In this document: positions 23,878 through 31,941 of the stretch, in pieces
Layout: every line of letters starts with the position of its first letter
Numbering within the stretch: position 1 is the stretch's first letter
Assembly: GCA_021414065.1 (NCBI GenBank)
Contig: JAIOPE010000084.1
Span: 1 to 38,525, forward strand
Reading direction: 5' to 3'
Length of the DNA stretch: 38,525 bases
From: Planctomycetota bacterium
GTDB lineage: Bacteria; Planctomycetota; JAJSAM01; JAJVHW01
Made by a program: the position numbers and the translations under genes
The notes under the pieces: model-generated
Told to the model about the DNA's origin: nothing
Database searches by the model: none
Seen by the model: only the letters and a program-made list of their open reading frames with translations

Positions 23878-26325
23878 CTACCGTCCCTCGATCCTCTCAA
23901 GTGCAGCCGCGGCCGCAGTGCGCAGACGTCGATCCTGCGAGACGAGCGCACGACGCAACGATGGGGCCGCCTCGCGCGCCGCAGGGCCGATGGCGCCCAG
24001 CGCTTCGGTCGCAGCGACTGCGACGTACCCGACGTCCGGTGGCGGGCCGGAGTAGAACCCAGTCCCGACGCTCAGAGCCTCGAGGCCGGATCGGTGCTCA
24101 ACGATCGCCGTCAATTCCGGAACCGCCGGCGCGGCGGCGGGGCCGAAGCCGCGGAGCACCCGGCAGATCCACGCCACGTGCGGTGCGTACGCCACGGGGC
24201 TGCGGAGCGCGCGGTGCACGACGTCGAGCGCGGGCAGAGCGGTTGCTCCTGCGTCTGCCAGCGCTTTGAGGATCTCGGTCACGTCACGCTCCGCCGTGGC
24301 GTCGGTTGCCGGCGGCCAGACGTCGAGCTCCCGGCGGACGACTTCCAGCGCGAGATCCACCCGGAATCGACGACGGAGCATCGAGGCTGCCGCCGCGAAC
24401 CGAACCGACCGGTCATGATCGTCGAGCAACGGTACGAGGAGCGATCCCGCGGTTTCCGCCGCAACGTCCATCCAACCGAGGGCGACCGCGAGACCGCGTC
24501 GCACGCGCGGCTCCGTGTGCGTCAGCGCGGACATCACGCCCGGCAGCGCGTCGGACGGGAGAAGGCGGAGGACCTCGTCCAGGTCGTCCGCCTCGCCACC
24601 GCCCGCCGCGAGGAGCGGCACGATCCGGTCCGTGACATCACGTCCCGCCGCCGCGAGTGCGCGAAGGAGCAGGTTCTGGACTCGGTCACCGGGCGCGGTC
24701 ACGAGACGCTCCGAGAGCGCGTCACGAAGCGGCGCCGCGCGTCGGCCCAGTCGCGTCGCGATCTTGGCCGCTCCGCGAAGTCCGAGGATCGCCCCTTCGT
24801 CGTAGGTCGCTCGCAGGTGCAGTCGCAACGGGTCAAGGAGATCCGTCAACCGCCCGCCGCGCTCGATGTAGTCGCCGAGTATGGCCTCGAATCGCTCCTG
24901 GGGCGCACGCTCGTACTCACAGCTCGCGAGGATCTCAAGCCACGACGTCGCCGAGGCCGGGCCAACGTCCGCCGGCCGCGGATCGAGCCGGTTCGCTGCG
25001 GCCCGCACTCGTTCGTCCGGATGGTGGCGAAGGATCGCGAGTCGGCTCGCCGCGACGGATCCGGGTTCCATCGCCCGAAGCACGGTCGCGCGGACCGCGG
25101 GATCGCCCGGTCCGGTGAAACTGTCGAGGAGCGGTGGGGCCCACCGCGCGACCTCGGCGTAGTAGCCATCGCCGTCACTCTCGACAGCGGATCGGATCGC
25201 GTTGCGCGCGGCGTCGCGAACCTCGTCGTCGTCGGACTCCAGACTGACGGAGATCGCGGACAGCGCGTCGTCCGTCACCGCGGCTTGGCGCGCGAGCGCA
25301 TTCCAGGCGTACCAACGCACGTCTTCATCCGCGTCGTTCATGCGCGCTTCGAGCGCCGCGACGACCCCCGGCGCGCGGACCGGACACTCCGCGAGTGCAG
25401 CGGTCGCGCCCTGCCGCATCGCCGCCGACGAACTCGCGGTGCGCCTCACGACGTCTGCGATCGCCTCGGCGTCACCGCTCCGGGCGAGGACCCGCAGGAT
25501 GCCGTTCCGTTCGTCGTCGTGGGTCGCGGAGCCGATGCGGGCTCGCAATGACCCCAGCGCGGGACCGAGCGACCTGGCATTGCGCGTGAGCCACTCGATA
25601 GCCACCTTGACGGATCTGGTCTCCGCGCCTTCGCGGGGGAGCAGCGCCGCCGCCACTTCCGACGCCGCGGCGTCGAGCCCGCTCCACCAGTCCGGGGCGA
25701 GTCCCTCGCGCGTCTCCGGGAGCGGCGAGAGCACGCGCGGCGCGACGGGACCGAACGCCGATCCGAGGCGAGCGAGCACGGCAGCGAGGTCCGCGTCCAC
25801 CGGAAGGCGCGACACGGCATCCGCCACCAGGCGGTCGTGACGCCCGAACCCGCGTGAGTCCGCGTAGTTGCCGAGGAGCGCGACGGCCGTTGCGCGGGTC
25901 GCGGGATCGTGCAGCAGGTCGAGAAGTCGCGGAACGAGCGCGTCACGGACGTCCGGGAGGAGCCACGCGAGCAACCGGGGGAGTCCGTCGATCGTCGCGC
26001 CGCCCTGAAGCTCCTCAACGATCGCCTCCGCGGTGGCGGCAGGGTCCGACCGGAGCGCACTCCGCGCATCCCGGCACGTCGCCGACGCAGGGTCTCCGGT
26101 GGCGCTCGATGCAATCCACTCGCGGATCGTGCGTCCAGACAGGACGGCGTCGAGCCCATGTGTGAACGGAGCGGCGACCGGAGCCACTTGCTCCGCTCGG
26201 GCGCGAGCGGTCCGAGCGGGTGCGGCGTCGGATGCCGGGCTCGGCGTCGGTGCGTGAGGACCGCATCCACCCGCCAACACCGCCGCGACGAGCACATGCA
26301 CGTTGATGGATCGGGAACTCCGCAC
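23878..26325 (-). CDS. HEAT-repeat lipoprotein
   Basis: This encodes 815 residues. The N-terminus is a lipoprotein signal (basic MRSSR, hydrophobic core, LAGGC with Cys 21) followed by an Ala/Pro-rich linker. The rest is built from HEAT-like helical pairs, with repeated patterns such as D-x-D-x-x-V-R-x-x-A-x-x-A-L. One example is NDADEDVRWYAWNALARQA, another DDDEVRDAARNAIRSA. It is probably an envelope scaffold or binding protein. I chose the GTG at 26325 because it gives a proper signal peptide and has a TAGCCT box 7 bases upstream, consistent with a leaderless mRNA. The frame continues upstream for 811 codons antisense to glnS; that extension is not coding. Confidence 0.78.
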   Translation of the reverse strand: MRSSRSINVHVLVAAVLAGGCGPHAPTPSPASDAAPARTARARAEQVAPVAAPFTHGLDAVLSGRTIREWIASSATGDPASATCRDARSALRSDPAATAEAIVEELQGGATIDGLPRLLAWLLPDVRDALVPRLLDLLHDPATRATAVALLGNYADSRGFGRHDRLVADAVSRLPVDADLAAVLARLGSAFGPVAPRVLSPLPETREGLAPDWWSGLDAAASEVAAALLPREGAETRSVKVAIEWLTRNARSLGPALGSLRARIGSATHDDERNGILRVLARSGDAEAIADVVRRTASSSAAMRQGATAALAECPVRAPGVVAALEARMNDADEDVRWYAWNALARQAAVTDDALSAISVSLESDDDEVRDAARNAIRSAVESDGDGYYAEVARWAPPLLDSFTGPGDPAVRATVLRAMEPGSVAASRLAILRHHPDERVRAAANRLDPRPADVGPASATSWLEILASCEYERAPQERFEAILGDYIERGGRLTDLLDPLRLHLRATYDEGAILGLRGAAKIATRLGRRAAPLRDALSERLVTAPGDRVQNLLLRALAAAGRDVTDRIVPLLAAGGGEADDLDEVLRLLPSDALPGVMSALTHTEPRVRRGLAVALGWMDVAAETAGSLLVPLLDDHDRSVRFAAAASMLRRRFRVDLALEVVRRELDVWPPATDATAERDVTEILKALADAGATALPALDVVHRALRSPVAYAPHVAWICRVLRGFGPAAAPAVPELTAIVEHRSGLEALSVGTGFYSGPPPDVGYVAVAATEALGAIGPAAREAAPSLRRALVSQDRRLRTAAAAALERIEGR

Positions 26326-26332
26326 GAGCAGG

Positions 26333-26338
26333 AGGCTA
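26333..26338 (-). promoter_or_regulatory. Candidate -10 box, leaderless start of the HEAT lipoprotein
   Basis: TAGCCT on the minus strand ends 7 bases before the GTG at 26325. With usual spacing, transcription would begin at or next to the start codon. No Shine-Dalgarno sequence is present. Confidence 0.4.
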
Positions 26339-26415
26339 CACGATCCGGATCCCGTGGCCTGAGCTCGCCGGTCGCGCTCGCGCCGTCGATCCGGGCTCGC
26401 GCGGTCGGGCTCGGG

Positions 26416-26421
26416 TAGCTT
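26416..26421 (+). promoter_or_regulatory. Candidate -10 box of glnS
   Basis: TAGCTT lies about 75 bases before the glnS GTG. It overlaps a TTGACG (26420-26425) that could instead act as a -35. Confidence 0.25.
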
Positions 26422-26496
26422 GACGGGTCCCGTCCGAGCGCGATCGGTGCGCGGCCGAAGCAGGGTGGGGACGGCGACCGACGGAGGCGAGGCAAC

Positions 26497-28851
26497 GTGG
26501 CGCAGAACGTGACGGAGAACAAGGCGCAGGATCATCCGCAGGACAACCCGACCGGCGCGGCAGGCGACGGGCGCGGCGCGCGCTCGAACTTCATCCGCAC
26601 CGTGATCGACGAGGACCTCGCGGCCGGGCGTCACACGCGCGTGGTCACGCGGTTCCCGCCGGAACCGAACGGGTTCCTGCACATCGGCCACGCGAAGTCG
26701 ATCTGCCTGAACTTCGGGATCGCGCTCGACTACCAGGGCAAGTGCAACCTGCGGTTCGACGACACGAACCCGCTCACCGAGAACGAGTCGTACGTGCGGG
26801 CGATCGAGGCGGACGTCCGCTGGCTCGGGTTCGAGTGGGGCGCGACGGCGTACGCGTCGGACTACTTCGAGTTCATGTTCGAGCGGGCCGAACTGCTCAT
26901 CCGCAAGGGCCTCGCGTACGTGGACAGCGAGACGCAGGACGAGATCGCTGCGAAGCGAGGCACGATCCACGAAGCGGGGCGCGCCGGAGCCTTCCGTGAC
27001 CGCTCCGTCGCCGAGAATCTGGATCTGTTCAGTCGCATGCGGGCAGGTGAGTTCGCCGACGGCGCCCACGTGCTCCGCGCGAAGATCGACCTGGCGCACA
27101 CGAACCTGCTCATGCGCGATCCGCTCCTCTACCGGATCCGCCACGCGAGCCACTACCGCCGCGGCGAGTCGTGGTGCATCTACCCGATGTACGACTACGC
27201 GCACCCGTTGGAAGACGCGTATGAAGGCGTGACGCACTCGCTCTGCTCGCTCGAGTTCGAGACGCACCGGCCGCTGTACGACTGGGTCGTCCGCGAGACC
27301 GAGGCGCCGTGCCGACCGCAGCAGATCGAGTTCGCGCGGCTCGTGCTCTCGTACACGGTGCTGAGCAAGCGCTACCTGATGCAACTCGTCAAAGAGGGGC
27401 ACGTCTCCGGCTGGGACGACCCGCGGTTGCCGACGCTCGCAGGGCTCCGCCGGCGCGGGGTGCTGCCGCAGTCGATCCGTCGCTTCGCCGACATGGTCGG
27501 CGTCGCGCGGGCGAACAGCACCGTGGACATGGGGAAGCTCGAGTTCGTGCTGCGCGACGACCTGAGCCCGATCGCGCCGCGCGTGTTGTGCGTCTTGGAC
27601 CCGCTCGAAGTGGTCGTGACGAACTGGCCCGAGGAGCGCACCGACTGGCTCGACGCGTCGCTGTGGCCCGCCGACGTCGCCATGGAGGGCACGCGCCGTC
27701 TGCCGTTCGGACGTCGCCTGTGGATCGAACGCGGGGACTTTGCCGAGACTCCTCCGAAGGGCTGGCACCGGTTGAGTCCTGGAGCGGAAGTCCGGCTTCG
27801 CCACGCGTACGTGCTGCGCTGCGACGCCGTCGAGCGCGACGCCTCGGGGGCTGCAGTGCGACTCCTCTGCACCGCGGACCTCGCCACGCTGAACGCCGCG
27901 CCGGTGGGCCGAAAGGTGCCCGGGACGATCCACTGGGTCGCCGCAGATCACGCCGTCGCGTGCGAGATCCGCCTGTACGACCGGCTCTTCTCGACCGAGG
28001 CGCCGGGGACCGACGAGGCGCGGAGCTTCCTCACCGAGCTGAACCCGGCGTCGCTCGTCGTCATGCGCGACGCCAAAATCGAGCCGAGCGTGGTCGGTTC
28101 CGATCCTGTCACCCGCTGGCAGTTCGAGCGGCAGGGCTACTTCCAGGCCGACCCCGTGGACAGCACGCCGTCGCGGCCGGTATTCAACCGGATCGTCACG
28201 CTGAAGGACGGATGGACGAAGGTGGCGACGCGCGAGGAACCGGCCGCGCCCGCGCCGCGAGCGAAGGCCGGACCGCAGCCCGCGCAGAATCCCGTCACGT
28301 CGTCGAAGCGGCTCTCCGCGCGCGCCGATCCGACGCACGCCGCGCTCGTCGCCCGCGGTGTGGACGTGGACACCGCGGACGTTCTCGCGGCCGACGAGGC
28401 GCTCCTCGCCTTCTTCGACGGCGCGGTCGCGCGCAGCGCCGCGGATCCCGCGCTCGTTGCTCGCTGGGTCGCGAACGAGATCGTGCGGGAGACGAAGACG
28501 CGCCGGCTCGCGGACATTCCCGTGACGCCGCAGGCGTTCGGCGATCTCGTGAAGCTGATCGCCGACGGCACGGTGTCGGCGTCGGCGGCGAAGGACGTCT
28601 TCGCGCGCATGGCGAAGGACGGCACGGACCCGGGGGCGATCGTCGCTGACGCGGGTCTTCGACAGGTGAGCGACGCCTCCGCGCTCGGAGCGGTCGTAGA
28701 CGCCGTTGTGGCCGGGCACGCGGCCGACGTCGCGCGCTACCGCGCCGGCAAGACGCAACTCCTCGGGTTCTTCGTCGGCAAGGTGCTTCAGGCGAGCGGG
28801 GGGAGCGCCAATCCAGCGATGGTCCGAGAGCTGCTCCTCGCCAGGCTCTGA
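26497..28851 (+). CDS. glnS: Glutaminyl-tRNA synthetase with C-terminal YqeY-like domain
   Basis: This encodes 784 residues. It charges tRNA-Gln with glutamine using ATP in the cytoplasm. The class I signatures are FPPEPNGFLHIGHAKS (HIGH at about 62-65) and VLSKRYL near 287-293 in place of KMSKS. The catalytic core and anticodon-binding beta barrels run to about residue 575. After a Pro/Ala-rich linker, residues from about 610 form a GatB/YqeY-type helical tail (ADIPVTPQAFGDLVKLI, then SASAAKDVFARM, then GKTQLLGFFVGKVLQASGG). GlnRS proteins with this tail are known from Deinococcus and several other phyla, where it helps bind tRNA. It starts at GTG with GGAGGCGAGG just upstream. It is divergent from the HEAT lipoprotein with 171 bp between starts. 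Confidence 0.95.
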   Translation: MAQNVTENKAQDHPQDNPTGAAGDGRGARSNFIRTVIDEDLAAGRHTRVVTRFPPEPNGFLHIGHAKSICLNFGIALDYQGKCNLRFDDTNPLTENESYVRAIEADVRWLGFEWGATAYASDYFEFMFERAELLIRKGLAYVDSETQDEIAAKRGTIHEAGRAGAFRDRSVAENLDLFSRMRAGEFADGAHVLRAKIDLAHTNLLMRDPLLYRIRHASHYRRGESWCIYPMYDYAHPLEDAYEGVTHSLCSLEFETHRPLYDWVVRETEAPCRPQQIEFARLVLSYTVLSKRYLMQLVKEGHVSGWDDPRLPTLAGLRRRGVLPQSIRRFADMVGVARANSTVDMGKLEFVLRDDLSPIAPRVLCVLDPLEVVVTNWPEERTDWLDASLWPADVAMEGTRRLPFGRRLWIERGDFAETPPKGWHRLSPGAEVRLRHAYVLRCDAVERDASGAAVRLLCTADLATLNAAPVGRKVPGTIHWVAADHAVACEIRLYDRLFSTEAPGTDEARSFLTELNPASLVVMRDAKIEPSVVGSDPVTRWQFERQGYFQADPVDSTPSRPVFNRIVTLKDGWTKVATREEPAAPAPRAKAGPQPAQNPVTSSKRLSARADPTHAALVARGVDVDTADVLAADEALLAFFDGAVARSAADPALVARWVANEIVRETKTRRLADIPVTPQAFGDLVKLIADGTVSASAAKDVFARMAKDGTDPGAIVADAGLRQVSDASALGAVVDAVVAGHAADVARYRAGKTQLLGFFVGKVLQASGGSANPAMVRELLLARL

Positions 28852-28989
28852 GCGGACATCCGTCTCGGCCCCGGCCCCGATCTCGACCCCGGCTGCGCAG
28901 CGTGCTCCACGCGTTCGCCGATCGGACGAATTCCGAGATCGTGGCGCACTCGGACCGACCGTGTCCTACTCCGCCGCGTAGCTTCGTCG

Positions 28990-29048
28990 CTCCGGCGCCG
29001 AGGAGTTCGAGCGGGAGAGCTCGACGGGGTCCCAGGGCGGCGCCGGAG
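28990..29048. terminator. Nested inverted repeat between convergent genes
   Basis: An 11-bp perfect stem (28990-29000 with 29038-29048) encloses a second 6-bp stem (29007-29012 with 29019-29024). It lies between the 3' ends of glnS and the WYL regulator and could act as a two-way terminator. No T-run is present. Confidence 0.4.
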
Positions 29049-29071
29049 TCGCGTGTTGTGTCGCCGGCGTG

Positions 29072-30088
29072 CTACTCCTCGCTGGCCCGCCGCTTCGCGT
29101 ACACGCCGCGCATGAGTCGCGCGGACTTCGCGACGGCGTCGCGAAGCTCTGCGGGTGCGAGGACCTCGGCGGCGGCGCCCCACTGGAGCACCCAGCGCTT
29201 CGCCTCGTAGATGGCGGGCGCGGGGAACGAGATCACGATGCTCCCGCCCCTCTCGCGGCGGACGGTTTGCTTCGGGTGCCAGCGGCGCTCGAGGACGCCC
29301 GGCGCCACGGTCGCGTCGAAACGGATTTCGACGTCGTAGACCCGACCGGGCTTGCCGATGAAGCGACCAAAGCGGTTGGCGAAGAAGGTGTCGGGGTCGA
29401 ACTCGATGGTGGGGGCGGGGTCCTGCGTCACGCTCGCGGACGTCATCCGGGAAAGGGCGAAGAGCGCGGGATGCGCGTGCTGCGTGGCGTCGGGTGCTCG
29501 CGACTCGGTGTGCGCGACGAGCGCCCACTCGCCGTCGAGGCAGGTGAGGTGGATCGGGACGAGGCGACGGGCGACGGCCTTCGCGGCGCCGTAGCCGCGG
29601 TACGAGATCGTGAGGATCCGACGGTCGCGGAGGGCGCGCGCGATCGTGTGCCACGTCGCTTCGTCCACGTCGCGCGTGGGGTGACCGTGGAAGGAGAAGC
29701 CGGTCTGCACGTCCACGGGATCGATGTTCACGGGCGACGGCAGGGCCGCGCGGACCTTGCCGAACAACGCCTGGAGCGACGCCGCGATGGGTGTTCCGCG
29801 GTACTGCGACGCCATGCGCTGGGCGACGGCCAGTTCGAAGAGTTCGCCCTCGGTCAGGTCGAGTCGCTTGAGTTGCCACGACGGGTCGGTGTAGTAGTAG
29901 CCGCGTCGGTCGCGGTCATAGGCGAGCGGCGCGCCGCGCGAGTCGCGCAGGAACTCGACGTCGCGCTGCACGGTCTTCGTGCTCACCTCCCAGTGGCGCG
30001 CGAACGACGTGCAGTTCGGGTACTTCCCGGCGCGGATCTGCTCGTCGAGTTCGAGGAGACGGCCGAAGTGGGCTCGGTAGACGCTCAT
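29072..30088 (-). CDS. WYL-domain transcriptional regulator
   Basis: This encodes 338 residues. An N-terminal helix-turn-helix (about 18-55, FARHWEVSTKTVQRDVEFLR) is of the HTH_11/DeoR type. The middle carries the WYL domain (ILTISYRGYGAAKAVARRLVP, then GEWALVAH), and the C-terminal WCX extension has WHPKQTVRRERGG and YEAKRWVLQWGAAAEVL. WYL proteins sense nucleic acid or small ligands and often control defence or DNA-damage genes. The ATG at 30088 has no Shine-Dalgarno sequence but has TAGTCT 6 bases upstream, suggesting a leaderless mRNA. It lies 38 bp downstream of the ABC exporter genes on the same strand. It may regulate them, but no operator could be assigned. Confidence 0.9.
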   Translation of the reverse strand: MSVYRAHFGRLLELDEQIRAGKYPNCTSFARHWEVSTKTVQRDVEFLRDSRGAPLAYDRDRRGYYYTDPSWQLKRLDLTEGELFELAVAQRMASQYRGTPIAASLQALFGKVRAALPSPVNIDPVDVQTGFSFHGHPTRDVDEATWHTIARALRDRRILTISYRGYGAAKAVARRLVPIHLTCLDGEWALVAHTESRAPDATQHAHPALFALSRMTSASVTQDPAPTIEFDPDTFFANRFGRFIGKPGRVYDVEIRFDATVAPGVLERRWHPKQTVRRERGGSIVISFPAPAIYEAKRWVLQWGAAAEVLAPAELRDAVAKSARLMRGVYAKRRASEE

Positions 30089-30094
30089 CGCGAG

Positions 30095-30100
30095 AGACTA
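30095..30100 (-). promoter_or_regulatory. Candidate -10 box, leaderless start of the WYL gene
   Basis: TAGTCT on the minus strand ends 6 bases before the ATG at 30088. TTGCCG lies 15 bp further upstream, a weak and closely spaced -35. Both fall in the 38-bp gap after the ABC genes. Confidence 0.45.
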
Positions 30101-30126
30101 GGCCGGTCACCCGGACGGCAAATGTC

Positions 30127-31941
30127 CTACCGGGCGGGCCCGGCGTCGCCCGCGATGTGCGCCTTGCGCTCCTCGACGAGGAGGAACTCGCCGTACGCGG
30201 CGCAGCGGCGGGAGAGTTCATCGTGGGTGCCGCTGTCCACGAGGCGGCCGCGCTCGAGGACGAGGATCGTGTCGGCCCGACGGATCGTGGCGGGGCGGTG
30301 CGAGACGACGAACACGGTCACGCCGGGGAGCGCGGCGCGGATGCCGTCCCACAGGCGGTCCTCGTTGCGGGCGTCGAGCGACGACGTGCAGTCGTCGAGA
30401 AGGAGCAGGTTGGGGCGGCCGGCGAGAGCGCGCGCGATGGCGATGCGCTGCTTCTGGCCGCCGGAGACGAGCGTGCCGCCGCGGCCGAGGCGGGTGCCGG
30501 TGCCGGCGTCCATGCGGGCGAGGTCGCCGCCCATCTGCGCGGCGTCGAGGCAGGCGCGGATCCACGCGGGGTCGGCGTCGCGTCCGAAGGCCACGTTCTC
30601 CTCGATCGAGTCGGAGAAGAGGAGCGACTCCTGCGGCACGTAGCCGATGCGCGCGCGGAGCGCGGACCAGTCCCACGCGGCGAGCGGGCGCCCGCCGAAG
30701 CGGCACGCGCCTTCGTCGGCCGGGAGGAGCCCGGCGAGCACGCGGAGCAGGGTGGACTTCCCGCTCGCCACGGCGCCGACCACTGCGACACGACTGCCGC
30801 GCGGGACAGTGAACGTCACATCGCGCAGCGCCGGAGGCGTGTCGGGGCGGTACCGGAACGTCACGCCGTCGAGCGCGACGGGCTCGAAGGAGACGTCGCG
30901 ACGGTCCGGGGCGACCGTGCGCTGCGCGTCGGGCGTCCGCAGGACTTCCTCTTCGCGCGCGATCGAGACGAACGCCTGCTGCGCCGCGACGAACAGGTTC
31001 GGCAGGTCGATCATCGGGTGCACGAGCATGTCGAGGTACAGGTGCAGGGCGAACAGGGTGCCGAGGGAGAGCGTGCCGTCGAGCACGCGGAAGCCGCCGA
31101 CGCAGAGGACGACGACCTGCCCCACGCGGGTGACGACGTTGTCGCTCTGGTGCACGATGGCGTTGAGCTTCGCGAGCCGGAGCGCCGTGCCGGCGCGGTC
31201 GTCGAGCACGGCGGCGAGGCGCCGCTCCTGGCCGGCGTCGGCGTTGAAGGCCTTCACGATGCGGATGCCGGAGAGCGCCGCTTCGAGCGTGTCGTTCGTG
31301 CGCGAGATCGCCGCCTGCTGGCGGCGGTACATCACGCTGAGCTCCTTCCGCGCCAGATAGAAGACCCAGAGCATGAGCGGCACCGGGATCATCGAGTAGA
31401 GCGCGAGGCGGGCGTCGCAGAAGAGCAGCATCGCGCCGACGCAGAAGAACACGCGCGAGAGCGAGTCGATGAACCGGAAGATGCCCGAGCACGCGAACCA
31501 CGAGACGCGCGGGTAGTCGGTGATGTCCTCGGTGAGGCGCGTGACGAGGTCGCCGGTGCGGAAGCGGCCGAAGAACGTGTGGTCCTTCGCCAGGATCGAG
31601 GCGAACACGCGCTCGCGGACCTGCTTCTCGATCGCCAGGTTCATCCACGCGCGGAACGCGGGGTAGAAGCTGACGACGATGCGGCCGACGGCGATCAGGA
31701 CGAGGATCTTCGCGTAGTGGAGGAGTTGCTCGTCGCCGAGGCGCCCGCCCTCGGGGACCGCGCCGAGTCCGTCGATCACCTGGCGCCACGCGAGCGGGAA
31801 CCCCACGGCCACGGCGCTCGTGAGGAGCGTCATCAGCACGAGGAACGCCGCGAATCCGCGGTGGGGGCGCCACAGGGCGCCGAGCCACGCGAGGCTCTCC
31901 CGCGTCGTCATCCGCAGACCGGCCGGGCTGCGGTCGCTCAC
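30127..31941 (-). CDS. ABC exporter half-transporter, degenerate-site subunit
   Basis: This encodes 604 residues: an N-terminal six-helix exporter domain (about 20-330) fused to an ATPase domain. Walker A is GAVASGKST near 394, the signature is VSGGQKQR near 494 and Walker B is LLLLDDCTSS near 515. The catalytic Glu after Walker B is Asp here, while the His switch (SHRPAT) is kept. The GTG at 31941 overlaps the stop of the upstream ABC gene as GTGA; an ATG at 31911 is the alternative. With its partner it should form a heterodimeric BmrCD/TM287-288-like exporter for lipids or drugs. The substrate is unknown. The longer open frame reaching 32679 is read-through antisense to the partner gene. 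Confidence 0.88.
   Translation of the reverse strand: MSDRSPAGLRMTTRESLAWLGALWRPHRGFAAFLVLMTLLTSAVAVGFPLAWRQVIDGLGAVPEGGRLGDEQLLHYAKILVLIAVGRIVVSFYPAFRAWMNLAIEKQVRERVFASILAKDHTFFGRFRTGDLVTRLTEDITDYPRVSWFACSGIFRFIDSLSRVFFCVGAMLLFCDARLALYSMIPVPLMLWVFYLARKELSVMYRRQQAAISRTNDTLEAALSGIRIVKAFNADAGQERRLAAVLDDRAGTALRLAKLNAIVHQSDNVVTRVGQVVVLCVGGFRVLDGTLSLGTLFALHLYLDMLVHPMIDLPNLFVAAQQAFVSIAREEEVLRTPDAQRTVAPDRRDVSFEPVALDGVTFRYRPDTPPALRDVTFTVPRGSRVAVVGAVASGKSTLLRVLAGLLPADEGACRFGGRPLAAWDWSALRARIGYVPQESLLFSDSIEENVAFGRDADPAWIRACLDAAQMGGDLARMDAGTGTRLGRGGTLVSGGQKQRIAIARALAGRPNLLLLDDCTSSLDARNEDRLWDGIRAALPGVTVFVVSHRPATIRRADTILVLERGRLVDSGTHDELSRRCAAYGEFLLVEERKAHIAGDAGPAR

Noticed and set aside
23755..25551. Plus-strand open frame of 598 codons beginning over the tRNA fragment
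   Set aside because: Arg-rich low-complexity translation antisense to the HEAT lipoprotein, without a ribosome binding site.
26420..26425. TTGACG as a -35 box for glnS
   Set aside because: No convincing -10 is found 16-18 bp downstream; it overlaps the TAGCTT box, which fits the local pattern better.
26326..28758. 811-codon upstream extension of the HEAT lipoprotein frame
   Set aside because: It is antisense to glnS and would place a lipoprotein signal in the middle of the protein.
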